Assembly (NCBI GenBank): GCA_002914845.1
Contig: JXTC01000191.1
Coordinates: 475,795-539,794, forward strand
DNA: 64,000 nt
Direction: 5' to 3'
From: Trema orientale
Taxonomy: Eukaryota > Streptophyta > Magnoliopsida > Rosales > Cannabaceae
In this document: positions 34,040 to 45,642 of the stretch, piece after piece
Numbering within the stretch: the stretch's first letter is position 1
Layout of the letters: each line of letters opens with the position of its first letter
The notes under the pieces: generated by a model
The model's input: the letters and a program-made list of their open reading frames with translations, nothing else
Told to the model about the DNA's origin: nothing
Databases searched by the model: none
Made by a program: the position numbers and the translations under genes

Positions 34040-35161
34040 TATTAAGTCAGGCTATTCGTTTGTCATAACAGACGCTCAATTTGCAGAACTTTAAACAATC
34101 AGTAGAAAAATGTAAAGAGGAGACATACAGCTTTTTATCGTGGTTCAACACAACCAAGTTGTGTCTACATCCACGAGACCTGGTCCAGCAAGCAAACAAT
34201 CCACTAGAAATATGAACAGAGTACAAAGACAGGTCTTATACAAGAATCTAGATCTCCCATCTAGTTTGCCGCCGATTTGGACTCTGATTTCCTTCGTGGA
34301 TTTTGCTTCTTCAACCTTGTGCTGAACTCCTTTCAGCTGCCATTGATGAGCTTCCCAGCTCCAGCAAGAACAACTTGTATCTTCTTGAAATCAGGTAGCC
34401 ATGGAGCTCTACCCTCTCACCGGAATTAATGGTGGACTCTATGACAAAAGAACACTCTTAGAGCTAAACACTCAAAGCTCTAAGAGAAAGAGACTCGCTC
34501 ATAAAGCAAGAAGGCCTCACCAAAATATCTTTCTGAAAGTAATGCTCAAAGACCTCAGAAAACGATCTGAACAGAAGCTTCCTATTTATATAGGAAAGTA
34601 CATCGTGACTCAGCTGTAATGACAGTTTTCATCGTAATGTCTAAACATGCAGTGACATAGATATAACACACAGACTCAGATCTAAAGGTATCATCTTGAT
34701 GTAACAATCAGGCACACTGATTTAATATACAAGTATTAAATGGACTCAGATCTGAAGGTGTCATCTGAATTAAATATTCACTCACACAGTTAGGACACAC
34801 AAAGTCAAATTTTGCTTGAAAAGGTCAAATTTAAAGGTGTCATCTTGATGACACAGGCTGAGACACAGTTTTGACAAATAAGAGCTCAAATCCCAACTTC
34901 TGACTATGGACATGTTAAGCTAATTGTCTAAATAGACATAACCCCAGACTTAACACCTAACCATTGAAACCAGTTTGAAGAAGAGCTTCAGAACTTCAGG
35001 TGCTTCAATTGAATGCTTTGTCAAAACAGTCTTGGAGCACGATTACATAGAATAACAAATACATACACAAGACTGAAAATACAACTGAAATATAACTTTA
35101 AAATATTATCCATTACATTGCAATAAGATCATAAGGTGCTAAACTAAATCGTGCACTAACA
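34040..35161 (-). repeat. 5' LTR of the inner Sirevirus-like element
   Basis: 1122 bp, collinear with 24130-25251. The inner end reads TATTAAG instead of TGTTAAG (one base change) and the outer end is CACTAACA, followed by the TAATC duplication. Confidence 0.92.
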
Positions 35162-35166
35162 TAATC

Positions 35167-35681
35167 GGAACTAGTCCTTTAGTAAGTCAAAAAGATAAAA
35201 CTTATGAAAGTATGTCCGACAATCATTAAGATTAAAGTAATCTTGCAATAGTGCTAGATTAATGAAAGATAGAGTATTGAGTTACGGCACTTAGCCTCAA
35301 ATTCTATAGTGTTTCCGTCCGAAGTCAGTCACTTCGATGATTGGAGACTTCATCAATCCTGTTGAAATAGATAACATTACATTCTATGGCAAAATAAAGT
35401 ATTCCATATTTATTTGCAGAATGTGAACTTTTAATTTAGACATAATGAAATAAAGAATTTAGCCTCCCATATGTGAACACTTCACATGAACAATTCTTTA
35501 TTACTCATTATTAGTCATGGAAACTTTTAGACGTTTGCATAATAGAAAACGTAAACATCACATGTATATAATAGGGACATTATATGAAATTTATTAACAA
35601 CAAATAGATAACATTTAAATCCAATAAACATTATTTAAAATGTCAAACAAAGAAACTACTTTCTAAGGCATATTCCCAACA
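35167..35681 (-). repeat. 3' LTR of the middle copia element, second part
   Basis: Continues the LTR broken at 24129 (CGGAACTAGTCCTTTAGTA...) and ends ATTCCCAACA at 35681. It aligns with 42588-43144 of the 5' LTR, apart from a ~50 bp segment missing here. Confidence 0.85.
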
Positions 35682-37320
35682 ATCTCCTACTTGCCCTTTA
35701 AAGCAGATGTGATATATCACGCAGTCCCATTCCTTCTAAGTGGTCCTCAAATACTTTGATTGCTAAAGATTTGGTAAACGGATCAGTAAGGTGATCTGTA
35801 AGGTTCTTGTACTAAGGCTATCTTACTCACTATAACGTCTCCCTATTAGGGTTAACACATAACAAAAGGTTGATTCTCTGGAGTATATTTTCATATCGAA
35901 CATCCGAATTAATATATCTTACATAAGTTAGATCTTTCTCTAGAATAAACAAGCATATAGTTCCTATTTCTCTGAAGATACTTAAGGATACACTTGACTA
36001 TAACTCTATGTTCAGGTTCTGGATTGGATTAGTAATAACTTACTATTCCAACAGCATAATAATTATCATACTATTGTGCTAACCGAATTCTTTTTGATGA
36101 TTGTCATCCTATATCATTCTCAATTATTAGTATATCATCAATATATATAAACCAGAAAAATCACTTTGCTGTCCTGAATCTTTTATAGATACAAGATTCG
36201 TCTATGTATCGATCAAATCAATAAATTCTAGACAAATGCTTATAAATTAGATCTCTAAAGTTTCACAAACTTTACTTTCTTGGCCTTTTTCAATGAATCC
36301 TTCTGGCTGTATTTTTTAGATACAATCGTCAAAATTGCTATTCAGGAAAGCTATCTTGACATCCATTTATTATATCTCATAATCAAGAGATACGACTATG
36401 GAAAAGAGTATATCAATAGACTTGATCATAACAACAGAATAGACATTCTTTCTGTATATAATCCTTTTGTAACTAACTTGCCTTGAAAGTCTTTACTTTT
36501 CCGTCTATTTCTTTTTTTTTTATAGACTAATTTACATCGAAAAGGTTTTACCCCTCCAGGTAGATCTATAGGATACCAAATTCTATTACAGTACATAGAC
36601 TCTAATATAGATTCTATTACCTTTTGCCAAAAATCTATATCAACATCATCTATTTCCTCTTAGTAGATAAAGTAATCAGATTCTAGTTTATAGGACTCTT
36701 CTATTTCTAAATATCTACTAGATTGTCTCAGAATCCGATATATGTTGATCTTATAGTGATTTATCCTTCCTAAGTGCTTACTCTAATCTATCTTTCATAG
36801 ATAGGCTGATTACATCATCAGTTAGCTCCTCAAGAAATAACTTACTTTGGGGTTGTAATAATGAATAATTGAACAACAGCTTAATCATAGCCAAAAGTTT
36901 TCATTGTCTGTGAGATATTCTTAAGAATTCTCTATAGAGGTATTCAACGCTTCGATCCAATCGATGCGTCTTTATACTTTTCCTAATTGCTTTTTGGTTT
37001 CCGTTTTTAATTCTTTGAACTTTTCGAAAGAATTCAATTAGCAATAACATTAGGAAAACATAATAAAATTTTGAATAATCATTCATTATGCTATATTCAA
37101 AACCTCATTGGACTTGAATGCCCAAGGACCTGCAGCAATACGTACTATTTTTAAAACATTCTTGTACTCTTAGGTCTTTTCTAACAAAGGACCTTTTAGT
37201 CATTTTACATTCCAGATAAGATTCGCAGATTGGTGAATGTATGGCTTCTAATAAGTTTAGATGCCTATCCTTAACCAATTTTTGGATCATATTTAGGTTA
37301 ATATAACCGAAGTACAAATA
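35682..37320 (-). pseudogene. Degenerate pol of the middle copia element
   Basis: Polypurine-like GGGCAAGTAGGAGAT adjoins the LTR. The pol end reads TDHLTDPFTKSLA ... EGMGLRDISHLL with the stop at 35698. A broken RT active site (IDDILIIENDIG) lies near 36100-36140. The integrase core is recognisable at 37086-36901 (DYSKFYYVF ... SIKTHRLDRSVEYLYREF, with the second Asp changed to its neighbour context RLDRS). The pre-integrase is at 37317-37105 (GYINLNMIQKLVKD, CESYLECKMTKRSF). Only about 1.6 kb remains of a pol normally over 3 kb, so large deletions occurred. Confidence 0.75.
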
Positions 37321-40300
37321 TATTTTATTCTTAGTACTTACTCACTTTCTTATGATTAGATTTATCATATTCAATCTCATCATTATTAGTATCATACAAT
37401 GAGAATAATATAAGCTAAAAAGAATGTCATTTTATGCAATTAAGAATATTATTCTTTCACATGGGATCTTTGTCGTTAAGACAAACAGAATAATATTGTT
37501 TCATCAAATATGAAATAAAAATCAAATTTCTCTTAATTGCTTGACAATTTTTATGTTCTAATTCGTAAATTCATCAAACATGAATTTAAATATTTCTCAT
37601 TTTATGTATATACACTATAGCTATTGTAGTCCTTACTCTTAGTGAGCTTGTCTTCACTAAACCCCTTGGTTTCCTAGAACCCTTTGCAACAGACATGCAA
37701 ATATGGTTAATGATTCTTGAATCCTATCCAAGATTCATTAAGTCATCCACTAAAATCAGTTAATGAACAATAAACTGTTATTAACTTCCAATCAAGTATT
37801 GTATAGGTATCCCTAACAATTTTCTTTCAATATCCATTAGTGCTATATAGGAAATATTTTCCTTTTAGCTAGGGATTAGAAAATTCACCTTTAGCTACTT
37901 TAGCTTGGTGAAGATGTTCATTAGGTATCTCATTGAGATTTAGCATAATATTGTAGTGATTTGAATTCCTTTTTGTAACATATTAGACATCATATGTCAA
38001 TATGTATTAATGTATTATCTAGGAATTCTCCCACTATATATATACTTTATTTTTCTTCACTAGTCTCACCAGTGAATGTGGACGAATATATTACAGTAAA
38101 AACTTAATAACTTATCAGCCATAAGCACTAAATCTGGGTTATATTAATCTAGACAATATAATCTAATCATACAAGTTATGTGAGTGTGAGTACAGCGGGT
38201 AAAAGAATTAAAGACATATCTATTTGAATGAAAATAAATTAATCCATATAATAGCAAATATCATACAACAAATATTTTGAATAATTAACATAATGTAAAA
38301 TAAAATCTACAATATGCAAGTGAAGTATCCCTAGAACTATCACTAATATTCATGGTAATTCAACTTTCCATTAATTACAAGCCTCCTACGGGAAGTCATG
38401 CAATTAACAAGTCAAACTGAAACAATTTCATTTAGAAAATAAGATTAATATCTCATATCCCATATTTCTAACTACCATTTAATTTAGTCCTCTACTCTAC
38501 TAACAAGAACTCCTACGGGAGGATATCAGTATTTCGAGTTGAGTGTGTAACCATCGTTTCAGTAATTAAGCTTTCTATATAAGACCGTCTCCTACGGTGA
38601 TTGGCCTCATATAGTCCACTTAATACCTTATCCTAAGAAATTCATTTCCAGTACTACCCGAACGAAAACCCTCCTATGAGAGCTTAGCAAGATTCTGAAG
38701 CGAGGCTCATCTTAGTACATAATGAACTAACAATGGAGACCGTAGGTATCTCATACCTTCTCCCGCTCAATATTTTACAATTAGGGATTTAATGATTTTA
38801 CCCAATTATCTAACTTACTTAGTAACCTAAAATCAATTATGTAAGTATGTTCATATTTTGCATGTAAGTAGCTCTACTATCCTTTATGATATGTTACTAA
38901 GATCATGTAATTAAATACTCTATATAGAATATGCATTCAATATTATTCATATAATAATCAAGTATTAGTAGAATTTAATAAAATAGATAAATTAATGATT
39001 ATCAATCATTCTAGCATTTATTATTATTTAATAATTGAACAACCTTTTCACAAAAGATATTATTAAATAATAACTTGAGAGATAATATTCAAGTTTAAAT
39101 AATTAAGATTTTCGCAAAATCTGATTAATTTAATTAAAAGATTTAATCCAAATTAAATCTCCTTGAATATTTCAAAATTCGAATTCAAGTTTTGAATTTA
39201 AATTTTGAATTATAAATTTAATTATCTCATAATTAAAATATCTCTCACTTATTACATTTTCAAATTTGAAATTATCTCATAATTTTCAAATCACTATTTT
39301 AATCTCATTAAAATAAAAGTAAACTTTCAATTTAAATTTAAATTGGATAATATAGATATTTACTAATTAAAATCTTCACAAGATTTAAATTAGATATGTA
39401 GATGATTTAATCAAATTAAATCTCTATAAATAACTATTAATTTAAATTTAACTTTTTAATTCCAAATCTCAAATTAATTATAACATAATTAGTATTAATT
39501 ATGTAAAAGATTTAATCACATTATTCTATTAGATTTCTAGATTTAAATTCAACATTTGAATTTCAAATCTTTAAATTAATTATTACATAACTGATATAGA
39601 TAATCTTTTGAAAATTTAGTCTTATTAAATTTTTTAGATTATCTCTTGATTTAAATACAACATTTAAATTTCAAATCATAAATTAATTATCAAATAATTA
39701 GTATAGTAATATTATCCAATCATATAAATTTAAATTTAGATTTATCTCATAATATCTAATCATCATTTTTAATCACATTAAAAATAAATAGAAAGTTCAA
39801 AATTTAGCCAAATCCGAAATTATCTCATAATTTCTAATTATTCATTTTAATCTGATTAAAGTAAACTACTAACTTTAAATTCAAATTCATATAGATTTGG
39901 GTAGATAAGATATTCTATCTAAGTTTAATTTGAAATCTTCATAAGTTTCAAATTTAAATAGTAGAAGATTTAACTATTTAAATCTCCTTGAATATCTCTA
40001 AATTTGAATTCAAATCAAATTCAAATTCAAATTAATAACTAATTATCACATAAATAGTTTAGGAAATATCTAACCAAAATTTGAATTTGAAAAGTTTAAA
40101 TATTATCACATAATATCTAATTAATAATTTCCTATTTATTTAAATTAATTATCTCATATTTAATTTAAATAATCATTATTTGATAATGATAGCTAACAGG
40201 ATTTGATTTCCTTAAATTATGGGATCTTATCCGTATTTAAATTTGAAATCAAATTTATTTAAATATGTGATCCTATCCATATTTAAATAGTCATTTAAAT

Positions 40301-40490
40301 TTCCTTAAATCAAGTGATCTTATCCTTAATTTAAATTTAGATATTTAAATTTCAAAATTAGAGAATATAGGATTTTCTAATAGAATCTTATCTTAAAATT
40401 TAAATTTTAAAAATTAGTTAAGGTAACTAATTTAAATTTCCTAATTTATCTCTAATTTGAAATTCAAATAAGGAAATTTAAAATAAGAAA
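37321..40490 (-). other. AT-rich internal region of the middle copia element, no gag recognisable
   Basis: At 38380-38690 a motif like CTCCTACGGGA or CTCCTACGGTGA recurs four times within 320 bp. From 39060 to 40490 the DNA is nearly all A/T with endless variants of AATTTAAATTTGAAT and ATTATCTCATAATTT, looking like slipped low-complexity repeats. The gag that should be in this region could not be found in any frame. Confidence 0.55.
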
Positions 40491-40496
40491 TTATCT

Positions 40497-41090
40497 AAAA
40501 TGGATAATCTGACGTCAACGGCATCGGAATGCCGATCGGAACGCCGGAGCGGGATCCGTCGGAAAGATGACGGCCTCGGGCACCACACAGCCATGCATGG
40601 GATAAATCTCATGCGTCCACGTGCTCGCTTCGCCCATGTGGCAACCATGTAAGACAGCACCTGTATGGCCACGCATGGGACAAATCCCATACGTCCACGT
40701 ACTTGCGAACCGCCCATGCGGCCATCATGCAAGACGGCACCTGCATGGCCACGCATGGGACAGATCCCATGCGTCCACGTGTTCGCGAAGTGCCCATGCA
40801 GTCACCATGCAAGATGGCACCTACGCGCCTCACCGAAGGGAGGCGAAGCCCAGACGGCCACCGGAGCAGGACGAAGCCCACGCAACTACAGGAGTGAGGC
40901 AACACCCGTGCGACTAGCACACGGGGTGCCACCCGCACGGCCACAGGAGTGGTGCAACACCCGCATGGCTAGCGCACGAGGTGCTACCTACATGGCCAGC
41001 GCATGGGGTTGCTTCCTTGCGGCCAGCTAGCGGGTTTCCCTGCCGCGGCACACATGGGCAATGCGCATGACTCTTAGCCATGCGCTGCCT
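40497..41090. repeat. GC-rich tandem-repeat island in the leader of the middle copia element
   Basis: Three ~80 bp units start at about 40591, 40669 and 40749. Each contains ACGCATGGGACAAATCCCAT, then GCGTCCACGTG, GCCCATGCGG and CATGCAAGACGGCACCTGC. A second pair of ~55 bp units (CAACACCCGTGCGACTAGC type) follows at 40890-41000. The jump from a nearly all-A/T neighbour to GC-rich DNA is abrupt. Open frames here are by-products of composition. The region lies between the primer binding site (41476) and the A/T tract. Confidence 0.8.
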
Positions 41091-41464
41091 TGTAGCTTTT
41101 TCGACTCCAAAAAAATTCGTAACTTAATTGTTAAACAGTTTTTCTCAAAAACTATAACACAATTAGAGATCTAGAGACTTTCTACATACAGTTTTATCAA
41201 GAATATAAAACATAAACATATAGAAAATCAAGAACATGCTAGAATCATAATCAAAAACGAAAAACACATGATCATAAACTCATAGTAATATCTAACTGAT
41301 TTTCATTTAAGCTCATTAAATCAATCAATTATCATATACAATAGAGCATACTCATAAACATGACCAAGACAAAATATAACCGCAGAGATCATCATGGAAA
41401 TCAAAGATCATCAAACGAAAGAGAATTAACATGAACAAGATATGCTAGTTCATCGAAAACATTT

Positions 41465-41476
41465 GCTCTGGTACCA
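41465..41476 (-). other. Primer binding site of the middle copia element
   Basis: The minus strand reads TGGTACCAGAGC, one base different from the initiator Met-tRNA complement TGGTATCAGAGC, two bases from the LTR end at 41479. Confidence 0.8.
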
Positions 41477-41478
41477 AT

Positions 41479-43144
41479 TGCTGGAAATTCTGAAAAATAA
41501 TTTCGAAAAACGATTTTACCGAAAATAATTTCCACAGTTTTGTAAATAATTCAAGAACGCATCCGAATTGGTATTTTAAATTTTTCTTGAAACTTTATAA
41601 AACATAACGTAGGATCGTTGATCTAACATAAATCAATTCATGGATCTCGGTTTAAATAAAACCTGGAAGTGTTTTACAACCATTGAGCCTTCCCGTCTAT
41701 TCTCTAAAGCCCGTTGAGTGATCCGCTGTGTGGGAACCTTCTTGATTTCCTACGAGAGATGAGCGGTTGATCTGGAAGACGCTCTTCCTTCTTCTTGATT
41801 GCACGTTTACGGCCATGGGTATCTCTCCCTTGGCACCCATGAACGAGCTCGAGATTGCTCCCCCGGTAGCTCGATTCTTTCACTCTTTTTCTCTTTCTCT
41901 CTGTATTTCGAAAATCACAGTCTCTATGACTGTAGCAGGCGTGTGGCTACAGTGTACAGGCTGAGAAAATTTCTCCTAAGTATTAGAGAGATGTAAACCC
42001 TAATGGGCTTATTGGGCTCAACTAACCATTCAATTAGTATTGTGCTATATGTGAGCTAGACAGGGGACCTTATGGATCCAAATAGTCTAAGCTCCAATGG
42101 GCCAACTAGCCACAATCATAATAAACTCTTAAAGCCTTGTCCATTAATATTGGGGCACTCCACTATAGGCCCAATATTGCACTCTTAAACTAAATGTCAT
42201 GTATTTTCTGTGAAACTAGTTAACACTTTAATTAACTTGATCCATTTAGCATATACTATACATGCAGATATATTTCTGATGTAATGCCATACTAGTGAGA
42301 TAAAATTACAGTATTACCCCTCTAGTACATATTTACCTTTGAGTTATTATTTTTCATCTAATGGATAATAATTGACTACGGTGTTTGTAACTGTCCATAC
42401 AAACACAGTCAAATTCACAAAGTGAATACCTGGCACCTGGTTTTTTAGCCAGGTTTTTTATTATCCAAGTCCTTGAAAAAACTCAATGTGACATTATACG
42501 CATGGTATCAAAATCATGAAGGGCGTTCTCGTCAGTTCACAAATCTTATCTTCCAAGATACTAGAGTTCGAACCATATAATCGGAACTAGTCCTTTAGTA
42601 GGTCAAAAAGATGAAACTCATGAAAGCAAGTCCGACAATAGCTAGGATTAAGGTAATCCTGCAATAGTGCTAGATTAGTGAAAGATAGAATATTGAGTTA
42701 CGGCACTTAATCTCAAATTCTATTTTCACTTGGTCCAGTTCAATGCACTTATAACTTTCTTATAATACACTAGTATTTCTATCCGAAGTCAGACACTTCG
42801 ATGATTGAAGATTTCATCAATCCCATGGAAATAGACAACACTACATTCTATGGCAAAATAAAGATTCTTTCTTTATTTGCAGAATGTGAACTTTTAATTT
42901 AGACATAATGAAATAAAGAATTTAGTCTCCCACATGTGAACATTTCACAGGAACAATTCTTTATTACTTATTATTAGTTATGGAAACTTTTAGACGTTTG
43001 CATAATAGAAAACATGAGCAACACATGTATATAATAGGGACATAACATGGAATTTATTAACAATAAATAGATAACACTTAAATCCAATAAATATTGTTTA
43101 AAATACTAAATAAAGAAACTACTTTCTGGAGTATATTCCCAACA
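41479..43144 (-). repeat. 5' LTR of the middle copia element
   Basis: 1666 bp. On the minus strand it starts TGTTGGGAATATACTCC (43144) and ends ATTTCCAGCA (41479). It matches the split 3' LTR and is followed by the GCCAT duplication. Confidence 0.88.
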
Positions 43145-43149
43145 GCCAT

Positions 43150-43516
43150 TTCCTACTATCTCTTACAGGTTGAAGGGCAAAGAAGTTGCTGAACCACCTG
43201 CTTCAACAAATGCCAAATCTAAGAAGAAGACAGTTGTTGCCAAGAAGTCTTCACCTGTTACAGTACCTTCTGTTCTGGTGTCTCAAGAGTCTATGGAGCT
43301 GGAGAATCTGAAAGCTGATTAGGTCAAGCAGACTGAGCGACTGGAGGCCATTTAAAAAGTACAAAAAAAGATTCTTAAAAGGTTGACAGCCGCCTTTGCT
43401 GCTCTATCGGTGGTTGCTCCTCATCCTTCTGGATTTTTCCAACCTGATGTACCGACTTCTCCACCTGTTGCAACAAGTCCAAATAAGCAAGCCAAGAAAC
43501 GATACAAGGAGACGTA
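43150..43516 (+). pseudogene. ORF3 of the outer Sirevirus-like element, second part
   Basis: Picks up the frame broken at 23037 once one copy of GCCAT is removed. It reads RLKGKEVAEPPAST, then a Lys-rich segment, a Glu/Leu-rich coiled-coil-like segment with two stops (near 43320 and 43352), the PPVATSPNK motif, and a basic tail ending at TAG 43514-43516. It corresponds to the coiled-coil and tail of the inner element's ORF3. Confidence 0.6.
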
Positions 43517-43901
43517 GCTTTGATCTTTGTATTTGCTTTGCAGGAACTTGCTACATGGAGCTTTCATTCTTTTGTTTCCAAAAATTTGTTTTTATTTGTT
43601 TTGGCTTTAAGACTTAATGTTTGTTTAGTTATTTTGATACTTTGGCCCTCTTTTGACAAAAAGGAGGAGATCGTGAGAATTTTCTGGATATTTATTTGGA
43701 GATCATGACATCATATTTTGTTTACAGATCATGAGATTTTATTTTTAGGGGGAGCTTTCTATGATTTATATCACATTCTTTGTATTGTGATTTTGAGGGT
43801 GACCTATTTATTTTTGATGAGAAAATTTAATCATTTGTTTTGCAGGCTTTTATACTTGAGTTATTTATCTCCTTTCTCATGTTGATTTTGCCAAAAAGAT
43901 G

Positions 43902-43914
43902 CTAAAAGGGAGAT
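43902..43914 (+). other. Polypurine tract of the outer element
   Basis: CTAAAAGGGAGAT immediately before the LTR start TGTTAAG. The region 43517-43901 before it is the T-rich 3' untranslated part, with no gene. Confidence 0.8.
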
Positions 43915-45311
43915 TGTTAAGTACAAAAATTTGGCATTCTAAATGGCAAAGTTTTGAGAACTCAAATTGATAAAAGACATAGAGATATTGTTACAACAAA
44001 TTTGAAGTTGTTACAATAAGTCTGAAATTGTTACAACAAGTGTTGTTCTATAACAAACGAAACTTACAGTTTACTTTATATGAAAACCTTCTAGAATGTG
44101 CCTAAATGTGCTTTGTTTCTATATTTGATGATTCTGGCGATAATATTGGTAAAATATAAATGGAATTTCTTGTGTAGCTGTTTTCGATATTTTTCTATCA
44201 ATTTTCAATCAGTTCCTTTTATATTTACCATATATGTCATTGATTATTTCCTCATTCTTTTGTTCTTGATTGATATCTGATTGCCTCTTATTAATCGATG
44301 AATTTGGACAGGTTTCTGAAGTGAATTCATAAGGATTTTCGTCCTTAATTATTGCTAGATATTTTCTCATCAATTAATTAATTTCTATTAGTTAATTGAT
44401 TTGATTTTGCTGAGTTGTTGTGATCAGATTTTTTGATCTATTGCAACAACTCTGGATATTTAAGAAAAGATTAGTTAATTTTCTTAAATCTTAGTATTTG
44501 ATTAATATTAATTGAGATACGATTTTCTAGGTTAATTATCAATCTTTGGCAAGTTAATTGAAGAATTCTAGCTAGCAAATCGTGTCCAAATCATATCCAA
44601 AGAGCAATCATGAATCTGGACATATTTCTAGTAATTGTTCAGAAAGTTATTGCAATATTTATGGAAAGATTTTGATTTTGTTATTAATTCTTTTCTTATT
44701 TAATTTCAGCCAATTCACACCACAATGGATGACCATGGAGGCCGAAATTCACCTATAAAAGCTCTACTACTCCAAAAAAGTTTGTATGTACTTTATTGAG
44801 AAAGCTTTTATTTGTAAGGCATAGAGCATATTCAATTACCGTTGAAAGACTTAGAGAGCTTTAGGGTTTTCTAGGTACTTTGTTTGAGTGCATCTTATTC
44901 TTTGAGGGGATGAACAATACGTCTTCGGGAGAAGACAGATCTGGACCACTGAAGGGAGTTTATGCGCGAAGGATCAACATGACGAAGGAAGCTCGCTAAA
45001 CAAGATTGGTGGAATCATTACAACACATTATGACAATTAAAAAGAGGGAGTCTTTTATTGCATTAGTCAATCAATATTTGTGATTTTTATATTTTACTAA
45101 TTTGTTTAATCTCTGGGCGTGTCTCGTAGAGTAAGAGAGGTCTGAACTATGTTAAAAATGTCTTGTATTCATTCTTAATTTTTCTGTTATTGTTACAACA
45201 TATGTACTTATCGTTGTAACAACTTTTCATACACGTGTTACAACATAATTAATTAATTATTAAATTAATCAATTAATTAATTATTTGGTAATACCTAAAA
45301 CAGATCTTTCA
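43915..45311 (+). repeat. 3' LTR of the outer copia element
   Basis: 1397 bp, TGTTAAGTAC to GATCTTTCA. Its last ~180 bp equal the 5' LTR remnant at 13958-14136. It holds many TTGTTACAACA-type short inverted motifs (near 43990, 44015, 44030, 44445, 45190, 45215, 45238). Confidence 0.85.
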
Positions 45312-45642
45312 GGTTGAACCATATTCTATGCCTCAGTATATTAAAGAATAATGCAGATCATCTTCAACAAATCAAATGCTTAAGAAACTTTTAAAAGGTC
45401 ACATGGTTTTTAGAAAGTAACGTTATCTTCTAACTTGGGCATTAGTTTGCTAGAACTGATGCACAAGAGGCCTTTGGGACACTTGACTTTTAAAAATGCC
45501 TTTTGAGTTGCACAACTTGGGTGTTGGTTCCACTGAAATTGATACGTTAGGCAAACTATGCTTGAAAACCCGACATGAAAATGAAAGCTCTCATATCGAG
45601 TGCTAAAAAATATAGAGTAGTTATTTTTGTCTGACGATTGTT
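45312..45642. other. Spacer, no gene seen
   Basis: Flank of the outer copia element. No conserved frame, LTR end or RNA gene was recognised. Confidence 0.4.

Larger units (their letters stand above)
24130..35161 (-). mobile_element. Full-length Sirevirus-like Ty1/copia retrotransposon (inner element, 11.0 kb)
   Basis: Two 1122 bp LTRs (24130-25251 and 34040-35161), exact 5 bp target duplication TAATC on both sides, primer binding site at 34026-34037 and polypurine tract next to 25252. On the minus strand the order is gag, protease, integrase, RT, RNase H, spacer, then an extra ORF3. It sits inside the LTR of the middle element, so it is the youngest copia in the nest. The reading frames are nearly complete but broken by about a dozen stops and one frameshift. 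It is not autonomous as it stands. Confidence 0.93.
23038..43144 (-). mobile_element. Minus-strand copia element inserted in the outer element; itself carries the inner element
   Basis: 3' LTR 23038-24129 plus 35167-35681, internal region 35682-41478, 5' LTR 41479-43144 (1666 bp). Flanked by the exact 5 bp duplication GCCAT (23033-23037 and 43145-43149). The internal region retains a polypurine tract, fragments of RNase H, RT and integrase, and a primer binding site. No recognisable gag remains. Pol words such as GYINLNMIQKLVKD and DPFTKSLA suggest a TNT1-94-like copia lineage rather than Sirevirus. Confidence 0.85.
13958..45311 (+). mobile_element. Sirevirus-like Ty1/copia retrotransposon (outer element), disrupted by two insertions
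   Basis: Plus-strand element made of a truncated 5' LTR (13958-14136), primer binding site, gag-pol (14206-20398), a spacer, a third ORF (21452-23037 and 43150-43516), a polypurine tract and a 1397 bp 3' LTR (43915-45311). The order gag-PR-IN-RT-RNaseH marks it as copia. Two gag/pol-junction CCHC knuckles plus an extra 3' ORF point to the Sirevirus (SIRE/Maximus) group. A solo LTR (16362-17918) and a whole copia element (23038-43144) sit inside it. Many stops and several frameshifts show it is dead. Without insertions it would be about 9.7 kb. Confidence 0.85.

Noticed and set aside
40478..41030. Several overlapping Arg/His/Cys-rich open frames on both strands
   Set aside because: They follow from the ~80 bp GC-rich tandem repeat. 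No frame is favoured and none has a start context or conserved domain.
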